A stretch of DNA of 64,000 nt from Crocosphaera chwakensis CCY0110 (GTDB lineage Bacteria; Cyanobacteriota; Cyanobacteriia; Cyanobacteriales; Microcystaceae). Where the stretch lies: the NCBI RefSeq assembly GCF_000169335.1, contig NZ_AAXW01000013.1:62001-126000 (forward strand), given 5' to 3'. The translations under genes and the position numbers were made by a program. How positions within the stretch are numbered: position 1 is the first letter of the stretch; each line of letters starts with the position of its first letter. Positions 9,604 to 17,710 of the stretch are shown here, piece after piece. Under the pieces are notes generated by a model, which worked only from the letters and a program-made list of their open reading frames with translations, made no database searches and was not told where the DNA came from.

Positions 9604-9816
9604 TTACCTTTTAACTGACTTGGCAACTTTAGCCAACATTCGCAAAGCTTCATTTACCGAAGCTGAATCTGGAAAAACCTCTGCAACATCGGGATCGAGA
9701 ATAACCACATTACTAGACTGGGTATAAGCTTCATAATATTTGCCTCGAACAACTCCTGAAAAATCATATTCAGGGCGCATTTCATCGGAGTTTGTTGATT
9801 CAATATTCTGATTCAT
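9604..9816 (-). CDS. Antitoxin-like protein of a BrnT/BrnA-type module
   Basis: 70 residues with the pattern MRPEYDFSGVVRGKYYEAYTQ followed by VVILDPDVAEVFPDSASVNEALRML. This is a common cyanobacterial small protein encoded next to BrnT-type toxins and presumed to be the antitoxin. It lacks the classical BrnA ribbon-helix-helix motif that I would expect from the characterised Brucella protein. Its ATG lies inside the 3' end of the upstream toxin frame (17-bp overlap), which fits a coupled toxin-antitoxin operon. The reading frame is intact even though the toxin frame is broken. Confidence 0.7.
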   Translation of the reverse strand: MNQNIESTNSDEMRPEYDFSGVVRGKYYEAYTQSSNVVILDPDVAEVFPDSASVNEALRMLAKVAKSVKR

Positions 9817-10075
9817 ACTTTTTTCTCTCCTTTGAGGTAGCTAAACGTGCGCTGATTATCCGAATTTAGTTATTTCTTTCAGTATGAGAAACCACCAATA
9901 ACTTTCGAGTACGAGAAACTCCAATGGTCAAAAGACGACATTCTCCGACTGAGTGATCAGGATCAGAAATGGTAATGGCTAAAGGATCACCGAAAACAGT
10001 GACACCCTCTTCAAATGAGACATCGTGCTTTTGTAAGTTAGACCTTGCTTTGTCTGGATTCCATTGGAATTGCAT
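9800..10075 (-). pseudogene. BrnT-family (DUF497) toxin interrupted by an in-frame TAA
   Basis: The first 69 codons match BrnT/DUF497: FQWNPDKARSNLQKHDVSFEE, FGDPLAITI-DPDHS, R.L.TIGVS..RKLLVVSHTERN. A TAA (9866-9868) then cuts the frame, but the same frame continues IRIISARLATSKERKKYESEY to a TGA at 9800-9802. This is the normal C-terminal BrnT motif (R.IS AR.AT..ER..Y). The full product would be 91 residues, the usual family length. Loss of the C-terminal RIISAR segment should abolish the ribonuclease, leaving an antitoxin without an active toxin. The stop probably replaces a Lys/Arg codon by one substitution. Confidence 0.8.
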
Positions 10076-10106
10076 ACGTTAATTATAAGTCTTCTGGAGG
10101 AAAACC

Positions 10107-10967
10107 TTATTCCTTGCAATTAGTTGGGGTAGTTCGCATAACCCCTGTAAACACCGCTTCAGCAGGACCTGTCATATAGAGTCGGTTATCTTGTTCGGAC
10201 CATTCAATGGTTAAACATCCCCCCGGTAACTCCACCGTACACAGGCGATCGCAATTTCCTGTCAAAACCCCTGCTACCACAGACGCACAAGCACCGGTTC
10301 CACAGGCCAACGTAATTCCTGCGCCTCGTTCCCATACCCGCATTTTCAGGTAATCAGACCGAACCACCTCAATAAACTCCGTATTCGTCCGTTCTGGAAA
10401 CACTGCATGATGTTCAAACATCGGGCCAATGGTTTCTAAAGGAATCGTCGCCACATTATCCACAAAGGTAATACAGTGAGGATTACCCATACTGACACAA
10501 GTCACTGACCAAGACTGACCCCCTACTTCTAAAAATTGATTAACGACCTTTTCTTCTCCTTTGGTCAAGGTGGTAGGAATCTCTTTGGCCAATAAAAACG
10601 GGTTTCCCATATCTACCTTAACTTGTCCATCCTCTTCTAAACGAGGGATCATGATACCAGCTAGGGTTTGAATACGGTAGGATTTACCTACAGTTTCAAT
10701 TCCTTCTAATTTAGCCAAGAAACGAGCCAAACACCGAATACCGTTACCACACATTTGCGGTTCTGAACCATCAGAATTAAAAATCCGCATAGTGTAATCA
10801 GTATTTTCGTCTCCAGGTAAGGCAAAAATCACCCCATCGGCCCCAATACCAAAATGACGATCGCATAACTTAATCGCTTCTTTTGAGGATAACAAAGGGA
10901 TAGCATTGTGGCGATTGTCCACTAAAATAAAATCATTACCTAGACCTTGATATTTAGTAAATTCCAT
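10107..10967 (-). CDS. dapF: Diaminopimelate epimerase
   Basis: 286 residues from the ATG at 10967, chosen because the protein then begins MEFTKYQGLGNDFIL, the standard DapF N-terminus; an upstream in-frame ATG would add 12 unlikely residues. Both catalytic Cys motifs are present: the first in MCGNGIRCLARF and the second in ACGTGACASVVAG. The enzyme converts LL- to meso-diaminopimelate for lysine and peptidoglycan synthesis in the cytoplasm. It is divergent from hfq, a pairing I recall in other cyanobacteria. It lies downstream of, and on the same strand as, no obvious pathway gene. Confidence 0.96.
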   Translation of the reverse strand: MEFTKYQGLGNDFILVDNRHNAIPLLSSKEAIKLCDRHFGIGADGVIFALPGDENTDYTMRIFNSDGSEPQMCGNGIRCLARFLAKLEGIETVGKSYRIQTLAGIMIPRLEEDGQVKVDMGNPFLLAKEIPTTLTKGEEKVVNQFLEVGGQSWSVTCVSMGNPHCITFVDNVATIPLETIGPMFEHHAVFPERTNTEFIEVVRSDYLKMRVWERGAGITLACGTGACASVVAGVLTGNCDRLCTVELPGGCLTIEWSEQDNRLYMTGPAEAVFTGVMRTTPTNCKE

Positions 10968-11074
10968 AATGACTTGAGGGAGGGTTATATAAACAATTAT
11001 CAATTAACTTACAGAGAACAGCAAGCGATCGCCGATTATAATAATAATCGCTATCTATATTATGTCTAAAACTC

Positions 11075-11287
11075 ATGAGCGAATTTGATACGGGGTTGCC
11101 CAGTGTTCGACAAATTCAAAAATATATTAAAGATAAACAAAAAGTTGTTATTCAACTTGCTACGGCAGAAACCATTACAGGGCAAGTTTTATGGCAAGAT
11201 TCCCAATGTCTTTGTCTTAGTGATGAGTCTAATCAATCCCTATTAATTTGGCGACACGCTCTTATTTATATTAAACCCACTTCTTAG
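11075..11287 (+). CDS. hfq: Cyanobacterial Hfq (Sm-like) protein
   Basis: 70 residues, the length of cyanobacterial Hfq. The sequence PSVRQIQKYIKDKQKV and TGQVLWQDSQCLCL follow the Sm fold, with the C-terminal strand ending WRHALIYIKP, where enterobacterial Hfq has its YKHA motif. The cyanobacterial branch is reported to bind RNA poorly and, in Synechocystis, to act with the type IV pilus ATPase in motility; that is family knowledge. It is divergent from dapF. An AT-rich TATATTAT upstream of the ATG could serve as a -10 box. Confidence 0.9.
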   Translation: MSEFDTGLPSVRQIQKYIKDKQKVVIQLATAETITGQVLWQDSQCLCLSDESNQSLLIWRHALIYIKPTS

Positions 11288-11424
11288 CTAGATAAAATTA
11301 CTTCTTATTGGTGTCAAAAATAAGATTAATTTTATAGTTTTGAAACTTTTAATTCAATTCTGGGTAATCTTAAGAATAACTCGTATTCAAAGATTGCTCC
11401 ACCTGTCAGCAAAAAATAAATCCT

Positions 11425-11946
11425 ATGAGCATTCAAAAAATTGTCGAAAACGCATTACAAGATGGCTATTTGACACCCATAATGGAAGAAGAAGTCGGAC
11501 GGATCTGTGAATCTGCTACAGACTTACCCATGGAAGAATATATGGCATTAGATCGCCTCATGGGGGCTTTATTAACTGGAGAAGTTAAAGCCGTGGCAAG
11601 AAAACAGTTTATTAATGTTATGGAAGAATTAGTCTTGAATGAGGCTATTAATCAAGTCGCTGAACAAGAGTCTAAAGAATCTTGTCACCTTGATATTGGC
11701 GATATTGCTGCTTATGCTCTCAACCGTTTACCCCCCCTTTATGCTACCACCCACGAAGGAGCAGATTATCAAAGACGACGGGCAAAAGAAGAATTACAAA
11801 CTTTGATCGCTCAACAAGTCAGAGAAGGAATACAACGCTATTTTGAACGTCCTAACATTCCCAACCGACGACCCATCGAACAACAACAACGCGGTGATAT
11901 TCTTCAAAATATGACTGATATGCTTAAATCTTTGGCCCCTGATTAA
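11425..11946 (+). CDS. ComFB-family protein
   Basis: 173 residues with the late-competence ComFB domain: IVENALQDGYLTPIMEEEVGRI, then a middle block around DLPMEEYMALDRLM, and the CHLDIGDIAAYALNRLPPLYATT motif near residues 90-113. Cyanobacterial ComFB-domain proteins have been described as cyclic dinucleotide receptors linked to cell size and natural competence or motility; whether this one binds such a ligand is inferred only. Soluble, cytoplasmic. It is followed by a dispersed repeat and the raf1 terminator, so it is probably monocistronic. Confidence 0.85.
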   Translation: MSIQKIVENALQDGYLTPIMEEEVGRICESATDLPMEEYMALDRLMGALLTGEVKAVARKQFINVMEELVLNEAINQVAEQESKESCHLDIGDIAAYALNRLPPLYATTHEGADYQRRRAKEELQTLIAQQVREGIQRYFERPNIPNRRPIEQQQRGDILQNMTDMLKSLAPD

Positions 11947-11954
11947 ATAAAGTT

Positions 11955-12016
11955 CAAACTCATATCTTGTACCTTCGATAAAACTAGCTAATGAAAATAG
12001 GAGAATAAGCAAAAGG
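11955..12016 (-). repeat. Dispersed repeat, copy B (inverted relative to copy A)
   Basis: Read on the minus strand this contains TTGCCTTTTGC...TTTTATCGAAGGTACAAGATATGAG, matching 9243-9311 with few changes. It begins directly after the ComFB stop. Confidence 0.6.
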
Positions 12017-12027
12017 CAACGGGGTGT

Positions 12028-12050
12028 AAAAAAGGGGCTATTTTGCCCCG
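12028..12050 (-). terminator. Rho-independent terminator of raf1
   Basis: On the minus strand GGGGC-AAAATA-GCCCC is followed by six T residues, just past the raf1 stop at 12056. A textbook intrinsic terminator. Confidence 0.85.
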
Positions 12051-12055
12051 ATCAA

Positions 12056-13135
12056 TTAATCGTCCATTTGCCACGGTTCTAACAAATTATTTTCATCAAA
12101 AATCTTTTTAGGTCTTAAAATAATAATCACTTTACCTAATAAGGAAATAGCTGGTTGTTCAGCAAACCATTTAAAAGTTAATTCCTCTGCTTCCTCGATC
12201 AAAAAATAACTCTGATCGTCCCAGTTAGTTTGACTACGATCAATTAAGACTAATACTTGCTCTGGTTTTCCAGTTAAAGATTGAGGTAAGCGATCGCTTT
12301 GACATAAAATAGCCACTGGATCAACTGCCGTTAAGACAGCTTGCCAACTGGGTAAGGGAACCACAGACTCGGTATGATTACAGGTAACATAATTAAAGGG
12401 GCTAACAATCTCTAGTTTTTTGACTCCCAACACCTCATTTTTGCTTAAGGGAAGGGTTCCAGCCAAGGGAACGATCCTCGATATCTCTTCTTGGTTTTGG
12501 ACACGATAAAGAGGCATTAAAGGTGCGCTGCGTTCAGGAGTAACTGTGAAGTCACTGAGCAACCTTTCGATCGCTTCTCTAGCTGTGGTAGAAACGGCGT
12601 ATTTTAACCCTTTAGCAATCAAACGAGTTCTTGCTTGAAGGTCTTTTTTTTGCTTTGCTTGCTTCCAAGCTTGATAAGCCATAGCATCCCCAGGATGAAG
12701 GGTAAACCCAGGGGGAAGTTGAGGCATTAGGGAGAACGTTTGAAAGGTTTTAGCGGTTTCTCTGGTTTCGATGTGATCTAAGGTTTTATCCTTAGCTAAT
12801 TGTGCCACGATCGCCCGTTGATTTTGGTTTAAGATCCGCAGTTCATAGAGTACATCGCTTTTCGGCCCACGATAGTAACTTAACAAGTCTTCGGATACTT
12901 CAGTATTAACTAAACTCTCGTACACTTGGGCAGCAACGATAATTAAATTTTGCTGGCTGGCTTGAAACCCCGTTTTTTCAAAGAGGGTTTGACTGTTATA
13001 ACCTGCTTTTTGTAGCTGTTGACAGGTTTTCCCCCAGTCGACCCAGGTTCCTTCTTTGTGGAGAAGCGATCGCATTAATTCTTGAGCTTGTTCTTCAGAA
13101 AGTTGTGGTGATGTCTCTTCGGGGTGATGGTTCAT
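12056..13135 (-). CDS. raf1: RuBisCO accumulation factor 1
   Basis: 359 residues, the usual Raf1 size. The N-terminal alpha domain contains LMRSLLHKEGTWVDWGKTCQQLQKAG (two short blocks, LLHKEGTWVDWG and QQLQKAG) and the YYRGPKSDVLYELRIL helix. The C-terminal beta domain begins around SAPLMPLYRV. Raf1 is an assembly chaperone that dimerises and clamps RbcL dimers before RbcS joins. Transcribed alone on the minus strand, with its own intrinsic terminator. It is not next to the rbc genes, which is normal in cyanobacteria. Confidence 0.95.
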   Translation of the reverse strand: MNHHPEETSPQLSEEQAQELMRSLLHKEGTWVDWGKTCQQLQKAGYNSQTLFEKTGFQASQQNLIIVAAQVYESLVNTEVSEDLLSYYRGPKSDVLYELRILNQNQRAIVAQLAKDKTLDHIETRETAKTFQTFSLMPQLPPGFTLHPGDAMAYQAWKQAKQKKDLQARTRLIAKGLKYAVSTTAREAIERLLSDFTVTPERSAPLMPLYRVQNQEEISRIVPLAGTLPLSKNEVLGVKKLEIVSPFNYVTCNHTESVVPLPSWQAVLTAVDPVAILCQSDRLPQSLTGKPEQVLVLIDRSQTNWDDQSYFLIEEAEELTFKWFAEQPAISLLGKVIIILRPKKIFDENNLLEPWQMDD

Positions 13136-13369
13136 CGACTATGTTTGTAGGATAAAGCTTTTTTAGGCTTTGGGCTGTAGACGCACAGATTTTTTACCCA
13201 TAAGCTATAAGTTGTATTATAAACCAAAAGGAGACAAGCCACGCATTTCTGTTGACTAAATTTCAACGTAAATACTTATTCATCTAATTATCTTATTTAA
13301 GAAGATAAGTTTTCATGTATTCTATGTATATATAGTTTAGTAATCGGGCTAAATCTTAGGAAAAAATAA

Positions 13370-14572
13370 ATGAGAATTGCCTATTTAATTAATCAGTATC
13401 CAAAAATAAGTCATAGCTTTATACGTCGAGAAATACTGGCATTAGAAGCACTAGGACTTCCGATTACAAGGTTTTCTATTCGTTCTTGCCAAGACCCCTT
13501 AGTTGATGAGGCTGATCAAGAAGAATTAGCTCAAACAAATATCATTTTAGATGTAGGATTTTTAGGCTTATTAATTAGTTTTATTAAGCTAGCCTTGAGT
13601 AGACCTAAACGTTGGTTAAATGCTTTTAAAATAACTTTTAAAATAGGTTTAAATTCCGATAGAGGACTAATGCTAAACTTTGCTTATTTAGCAGAGGCTT
13701 GTGTATTATTAGATCGATTTTCTCATTTAGAGATTACTCATTTTCATGCTCATTTTGGGACTAATTCTACAACAGTTTTATTACTCCATCATATTTTAGG
13801 AGGAGCAGCTTATAGCTTTACCGTTCACGGGCCAGAGGAGTTTGATAAAGTGAAAGCGATCGCTTTACCTGAAAAAATAAAAAGAGCAGCTTTTGTTGTT
13901 GCCATTAGTTCTTATGGAAAAAGTCAACTTTATCGGTGGTGTGACTTTAAAGATTGGGATAAAATAAAGATTATTCATTGTGGGGTTGACGAAGCTTTTT
14001 TTTCTCTTCCTTATCGACCCATTCCTGAAAAACCTTGTTTGGTTTCTGTCGGTCGTCTAAGTGAACAAAAAGGTCAATATTTATTAATAGAAGCTGTTAG
14101 TAAATTGGTAGTGCAAGGATATCAATTCAAGTTAATTTTAATAGGAGATGGAGAGTTAAAACAACCGATTGAAGAAGCGATACAACGCTGGAATTTGCAA
14201 GATGTAGTCGAAATTACAGGATGGGCAACTCAGACACAAGTAGCTGATTATATCTTACAATCTCAGGCAATGGTGTTACCGAGTTTTGCTGAAGGTTTAC
14301 CAGTCGTTATCATGGAGAGTTTAGCATTAGGTCGTCCTGTCATTAGCACTTATATTGCTGGAATTCCTGAATTAGTTATTCCTGGAGAATCAGGTTGGTT
14401 GGTTCCTGCTGGTTCCGTTGAAGCCTTAGTTAGTACCATGAAAACCGTTTTAGATACTCCAATTTCTGAATTAGAAAACATGGGTAAAATTGGAGGTAAA
14501 ATGGTAAAAGAAAACCATAATATTGCCCAGGAAGCACAAAAACTGAAATTATTATTTCAGTCTATTCATTAA
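13370..14572 (+). CDS. Glycosyltransferase family 4, GT-B fold
   Basis: 400 residues. It opens with MRIAYLINQYPKISHSFIRREI, typical of exopolysaccharide GT4 enzymes, followed by HFHAHFG. The donor-binding half has SVGRLSEQKGQYLLIEAV and the signature LPSFAEGLPVVIMESLALGRPVI with the EX7E pattern. It likely transfers a sugar in surface polysaccharide or glycolipid synthesis at the cytoplasmic membrane face. The next gene, a membrane glycosyltransferase, starts 16 bp downstream, so the two form an operon and probably one pathway. The sugar and acceptor cannot be told from the sequence. Confidence 0.9.
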   Translation: MRIAYLINQYPKISHSFIRREILALEALGLPITRFSIRSCQDPLVDEADQEELAQTNIILDVGFLGLLISFIKLALSRPKRWLNAFKITFKIGLNSDRGLMLNFAYLAEACVLLDRFSHLEITHFHAHFGTNSTTVLLLHHILGGAAYSFTVHGPEEFDKVKAIALPEKIKRAAFVVAISSYGKSQLYRWCDFKDWDKIKIIHCGVDEAFFSLPYRPIPEKPCLVSVGRLSEQKGQYLLIEAVSKLVVQGYQFKLILIGDGELKQPIEEAIQRWNLQDVVEITGWATQTQVADYILQSQAMVLPSFAEGLPVVIMESLALGRPVISTYIAGIPELVIPGESGWLVPAGSVEALVSTMKTVLDTPISELENMGKIGGKMVKENHNIAQEAQKLKLLFQSIH

Positions 14573-14588
14573 GTAAAAAACTAACTTC

Positions 14589-15773
14589 ATGACAATTATC
14601 ATTGATTTCGGATTATTGAGCATTACTTGTCTTGTTTTTATTCCTTGTATAGTCCTATTTATAGAATGCTTAATGTCTTTATTTCCTTCAGTTAAAACAT
14701 CAGAAATAACATTTGAAGATAATCCTGACTTTAAAATTTTAATTCCTGCTCATAACGAAGAAATTATCATTAAAACGACTTTAAACTCTTTATTACCTCA
14801 AGTAAAGTCACCTGAGCAAATTATTGTAGTTGCTGATAATTGTAGCGATCAAACTGCTGCGATCGCCCGACAATATAAAGTAACAGTTTTAGAACGTCAA
14901 GATGATGAAAACAGAGGAAAAGGTTATGCCCTTGATTATGGACTAAATTATCTCAAAAATCAGTCCCCGAATATTATAGTCTTAATTGATGCTGATTGTT
15001 ATATTACCCCTGACACCATTAAAAAATTGGTTCATAAATCTTCTATTACTCAAAAACCTGTACAAGCTTTATACTTATTAGAAAAACCAGAAAATCCCAG
15101 TCCCAAAGATTTAATTTCTGCTTTAGCTTTTTTAGTTAAAAACCAAGTGCGTTCAACAGGCTTGTCTCGACTGGGACTTCCCTGTTTATTAGCAGGAACA
15201 GGAATGGCATTTCCTTGGCAAGCTTTAGAAAAAATTTCGTTAGCTAGTGGTAATATCGTTGAAGATATGCAGTTAGGAGTTGATTTAGCTTTATGTGGAT
15301 ATTCTCCTATTTTTTGTCCAGATGCTCAAGTCACTGGCATTCTTCCACAACAAAGTTCAGCAGCAAAAACGCAAAGAACTCGCTGGGAACATGGTCATAT
15401 TCAAACTATTTTAAACCAAGTTCCTCGACTCTTAAAAGGCTCAATTGTTCAAAGACGTTTTGATTTATTAGCTTTAGCATTAGAATTAAGTGTTCCACCC
15501 TTATCTCTGTTAGTTATGTTGTTAATAGGGGGAATTATGATTACTATTACAGCAGGTTTATTTGGTGGTTCTTGGCTACCGAGTATAATTTTAGGGGTAG
15601 GGGGACTTTGTTTAATCTCAGGAATATTAATGGGTTGGGCTAAATTTGGACGTAAAGAAATTCCTGGTTTTGCTTTATTAACTATTCCTTTTTACTTATT
15701 ATGGAAAATACCTATTTATTTTGCTTTTTTAGTTCGTCCTGAGTCACAATGGGTTAGAACAGACAGAGATTAA
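14589..15773 (+). CDS. Membrane glycosyltransferase family 2
   Basis: 394 residues. An N-terminal membrane segment (residues 5-30) is followed by a GT2 GT-A domain with IPAHNEE, VVADNCSDQTAAIAR, the metal-binding DADCY (DXD-like), the acceptor-site ED in VEDMQLGVDL, and the processive-like QxxRW variant QRTRWEHGHI. Two or three C-terminal membrane helices lie at about 300-385. The architecture matches polysaccharide synthases that act with a GT4 partner, and the upstream gene supplies one. The product is unknown. Its stop is 19 bp from the convergent DUF4336 gene. Confidence 0.88.
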   Translation: MTIIIDFGLLSITCLVFIPCIVLFIECLMSLFPSVKTSEITFEDNPDFKILIPAHNEEIIIKTTLNSLLPQVKSPEQIIVVADNCSDQTAAIARQYKVTVLERQDDENRGKGYALDYGLNYLKNQSPNIIVLIDADCYITPDTIKKLVHKSSITQKPVQALYLLEKPENPSPKDLISALAFLVKNQVRSTGLSRLGLPCLLAGTGMAFPWQALEKISLASGNIVEDMQLGVDLALCGYSPIFCPDAQVTGILPQQSSAAKTQRTRWEHGHIQTILNQVPRLLKGSIVQRRFDLLALALELSVPPLSLLVMLLIGGIMITITAGLFGGSWLPSIILGVGGLCLISGILMGWAKFGRKEIPGFALLTIPFYLLWKIPIYFAFLVRPESQWVRTDRD

Positions 15774-15792
15774 ATGGTCAATAAAAAATAAG

Positions 15793-16995
15793 TTACAATT
15801 TAGAAGGGGGAACAACACCAATTTTGGTTAAGCTTTGATCGATATTTTGTATTAGTTCAAAATCTTTATTTCCTAAGTTATACTGAGGATGACGTAAACA
15901 ATCAAAAGCTTGTCTAAATTGTTCAGGGTGGGCTAAAATTGGTACATGAAAATGAGCAGAAATAATCCGCTCAAATCTCCATTTTGAAACTCCATCCACC
16001 CAGCTTAAAACGTCTAATGGGTTACGGTTCAAAATAACTCCTTGTAAAATAGGTGCGACGAACAAAGGATGGCGATGAAGTTTTTCAAAGGATAATTTCC
16101 AGCTATCATCCCATTCAAAGGGAAAGAGTCCGAAATAAGCTTTTTTAGACCGCTCAGGGGACTTTAAAGACTCTTTCAAAACTTGACCCCAGTTAACTGT
16201 TCTTAAAGCATTAGGACGAAAATAGAGTGCAAATAAAACAATTCTTTGCCATCCTTTAATGCGGTTTTGTAGTGTATCTTCTATGGTTTCTAAAGCATTA
16301 TCCCTAGCATGAAATAATAAAGGATAAGGATCGAGTTGCACAATGTCGGGGGGAGTTGCAGGAATAGAAATAATAGAATCCGTTAATAACAAAGTGTGCG
16401 ATCGCTTATGATAAAAAGCCACTTCTTCAAATATCCCTAAACCCAAATCCAACGGACCTAAAATAGCATAATCAAATTCATCAGCAAAGGGAGTTTTATG
16501 ACTTTCTAAGGGTAATTTTTGGGTTCGCTTTTGAGGTAACCCCAACCAACTCAAAGGAAGATTAAGGGGAAAACTCCATTGATCAGGAGATACAAAAACT
16601 TGTGCTTTTGGGAAACATCTCGCAAATGGACCGACAAATACTTTATGTTCAATGCCAGAAACTGTGGGTAATATGATATATTTAACCTCTCCATGAGTCA
16701 CCACTAACTCATTAACCAGACGGATACATTCACGGGTGGGTGCAACCGGCGCATAAACCAAAAGTCCACCCTTAGCAAGTTTCACCACCGTCATACGAAT
16801 GGGAACAACTACATAAAATATTCCTTGACATTGCTCAAAGGTCCAAATGGTATCTTTGACGACTTCTTTAAGAAGAGTGCGACGTTGACTATAGGGGTAA
16901 AGAGGAACCACCGGCCAAAATGGCCAAGATATATCTTGAGAACTAATATGAATTGGTGTTTCTTCTTCGTTTCTGATCCTGTTACTCCCACTCAC
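15793..16995 (-). CDS. DUF4336 domain-containing protein
   Basis: 400 residues matching the cyanobacterial DUF4336 family: an N-terminal SWPFWPVVPLYPYSQRRTLL block and WTFEQCQGIFYVVVPIRMTV, then a metallo-beta-lactamase-like region (GLLVYAPVAPTRECI, YIILPTVSGIEHKVFVGPFA). The classical HxHxDH metal motif is not evident, so hydrolase activity is doubtful. No signal peptide. The family is common in cyanobacteria and plants but has no established function. Single gene on the minus strand; the upstream 165 bp holds no other gene. Confidence 0.85.
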   Translation of the reverse strand: MSGSNRIRNEEETPIHISSQDISWPFWPVVPLYPYSQRRTLLKEVVKDTIWTFEQCQGIFYVVVPIRMTVVKLAKGGLLVYAPVAPTRECIRLVNELVVTHGEVKYIILPTVSGIEHKVFVGPFARCFPKAQVFVSPDQWSFPLNLPLSWLGLPQKRTQKLPLESHKTPFADEFDYAILGPLDLGLGIFEEVAFYHKRSHTLLLTDSIISIPATPPDIVQLDPYPLLFHARDNALETIEDTLQNRIKGWQRIVLFALYFRPNALRTVNWGQVLKESLKSPERSKKAYFGLFPFEWDDSWKLSFEKLHRHPLFVAPILQGVILNRNPLDVLSWVDGVSKWRFERIISAHFHVPILAHPEQFRQAFDCLRHPQYNLGNKDFELIQNIDQSLTKIGVVPPSKL

Positions 16996-17205
16996 TCTAT
17001 TAATCTCCTCTTGTCGTCCCCAAAATTTTTACCTTAACAATTATATAATCTTGAGTCACACAACAAGAATTAAAAGCTATAAATAGAGACTTTGTCGAGT
17101 GGAGAGAATATCCTCATGCTTTTTTAGCCAAAGAGTAGATGGGAAGAAGTAGCATAGAAAACGTAATTATCAAGACTTCTTACCCAAGAATTAAACGATA
17201 AACCC

Positions 17206-17592
17206 TCAAAATTCTGCTACTTGTTTTGATTTTTCAGGAAAATTGGTTGTCTCAGGCTTTGGTTTTTCTTCTGATTGCTTTTCGCACTTAACTTTCGCTA
17301 TTTTTAACTTCAAAAAGCTAGTAACCCCTGCCATACCTAAAATACATAATATTCCTAAAGGTTCTGGAATGGGAATAGATGTTAATGAATTGTTAACAGT
17401 GAGGAGTTTATCAGAAGAAACCGATGAGGTATTCTTTGTATCTATTTTAGTTAGGATAGTTTTGAGTTGGGGATTTTTTACATTTTCTAGCTGATTTATG
17501 CCATTATTTTTACTGAATGCCGATTGATTACAAAATGCTAAAGATAGAAAGGTAACAACAGCGATAATCTCTAATTTATTTACTATTTTCAT
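17206..17592 (-). CDS. Small exported protein with internal PEP-CTERM-like sorting motif
   Basis: 128 residues. A signal peptide covers about 1-28 (hydrophobic IIAVVTFLSLAF, cleavage near AFS). A PEP-CTERM-like element begins at residue 76: PEP followed by the hydrophobic LGILCILGMAGVTSF and basic KLK/K. In standard PEP-CTERM proteins this is the extreme C-terminus. Here about 30 polar residues rich in Lys, Glu and Pro follow, so the sorting signal is internal or the protein is simply a membrane-anchored protein. No enzymatic domain. Convergent or divergent partners give no clue: the copper ATPase gene is divergent. Confidence 0.6.
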   Translation of the reverse strand: MKIVNKLEIIAVVTFLSLAFCNQSAFSKNNGINQLENVKNPQLKTILTKIDTKNTSSVSSDKLLTVNNSLTSIPIPEPLGILCILGMAGVTSFLKLKIAKVKCEKQSEEKPKPETTNFPEKSKQVAEF

Positions 17593-17710
17593 TGTTCAAA
17601 AAAAAGGTGTTTGGTGGCAATTATAGGTAAGACTTCAGAAACCCCCCTGATATTTTAGGAATGCTTTAGATTTGGGAGGTAATGATGCTTGACTCTTCAG
17701 ACAAAAAAGG

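Noticed and set aside
2052..10075. Reassignment of TAA as a sense codon
   Set aside because: Many intact genes in the window, such as comFB, sbtA and the porin, end at TAA at the expected length, so TAA is a normal stop.
16809..17037. Short frames overlapping the DUF4336 start region
   Set aside because: They are other-frame readings of a well-supported gene without domains.
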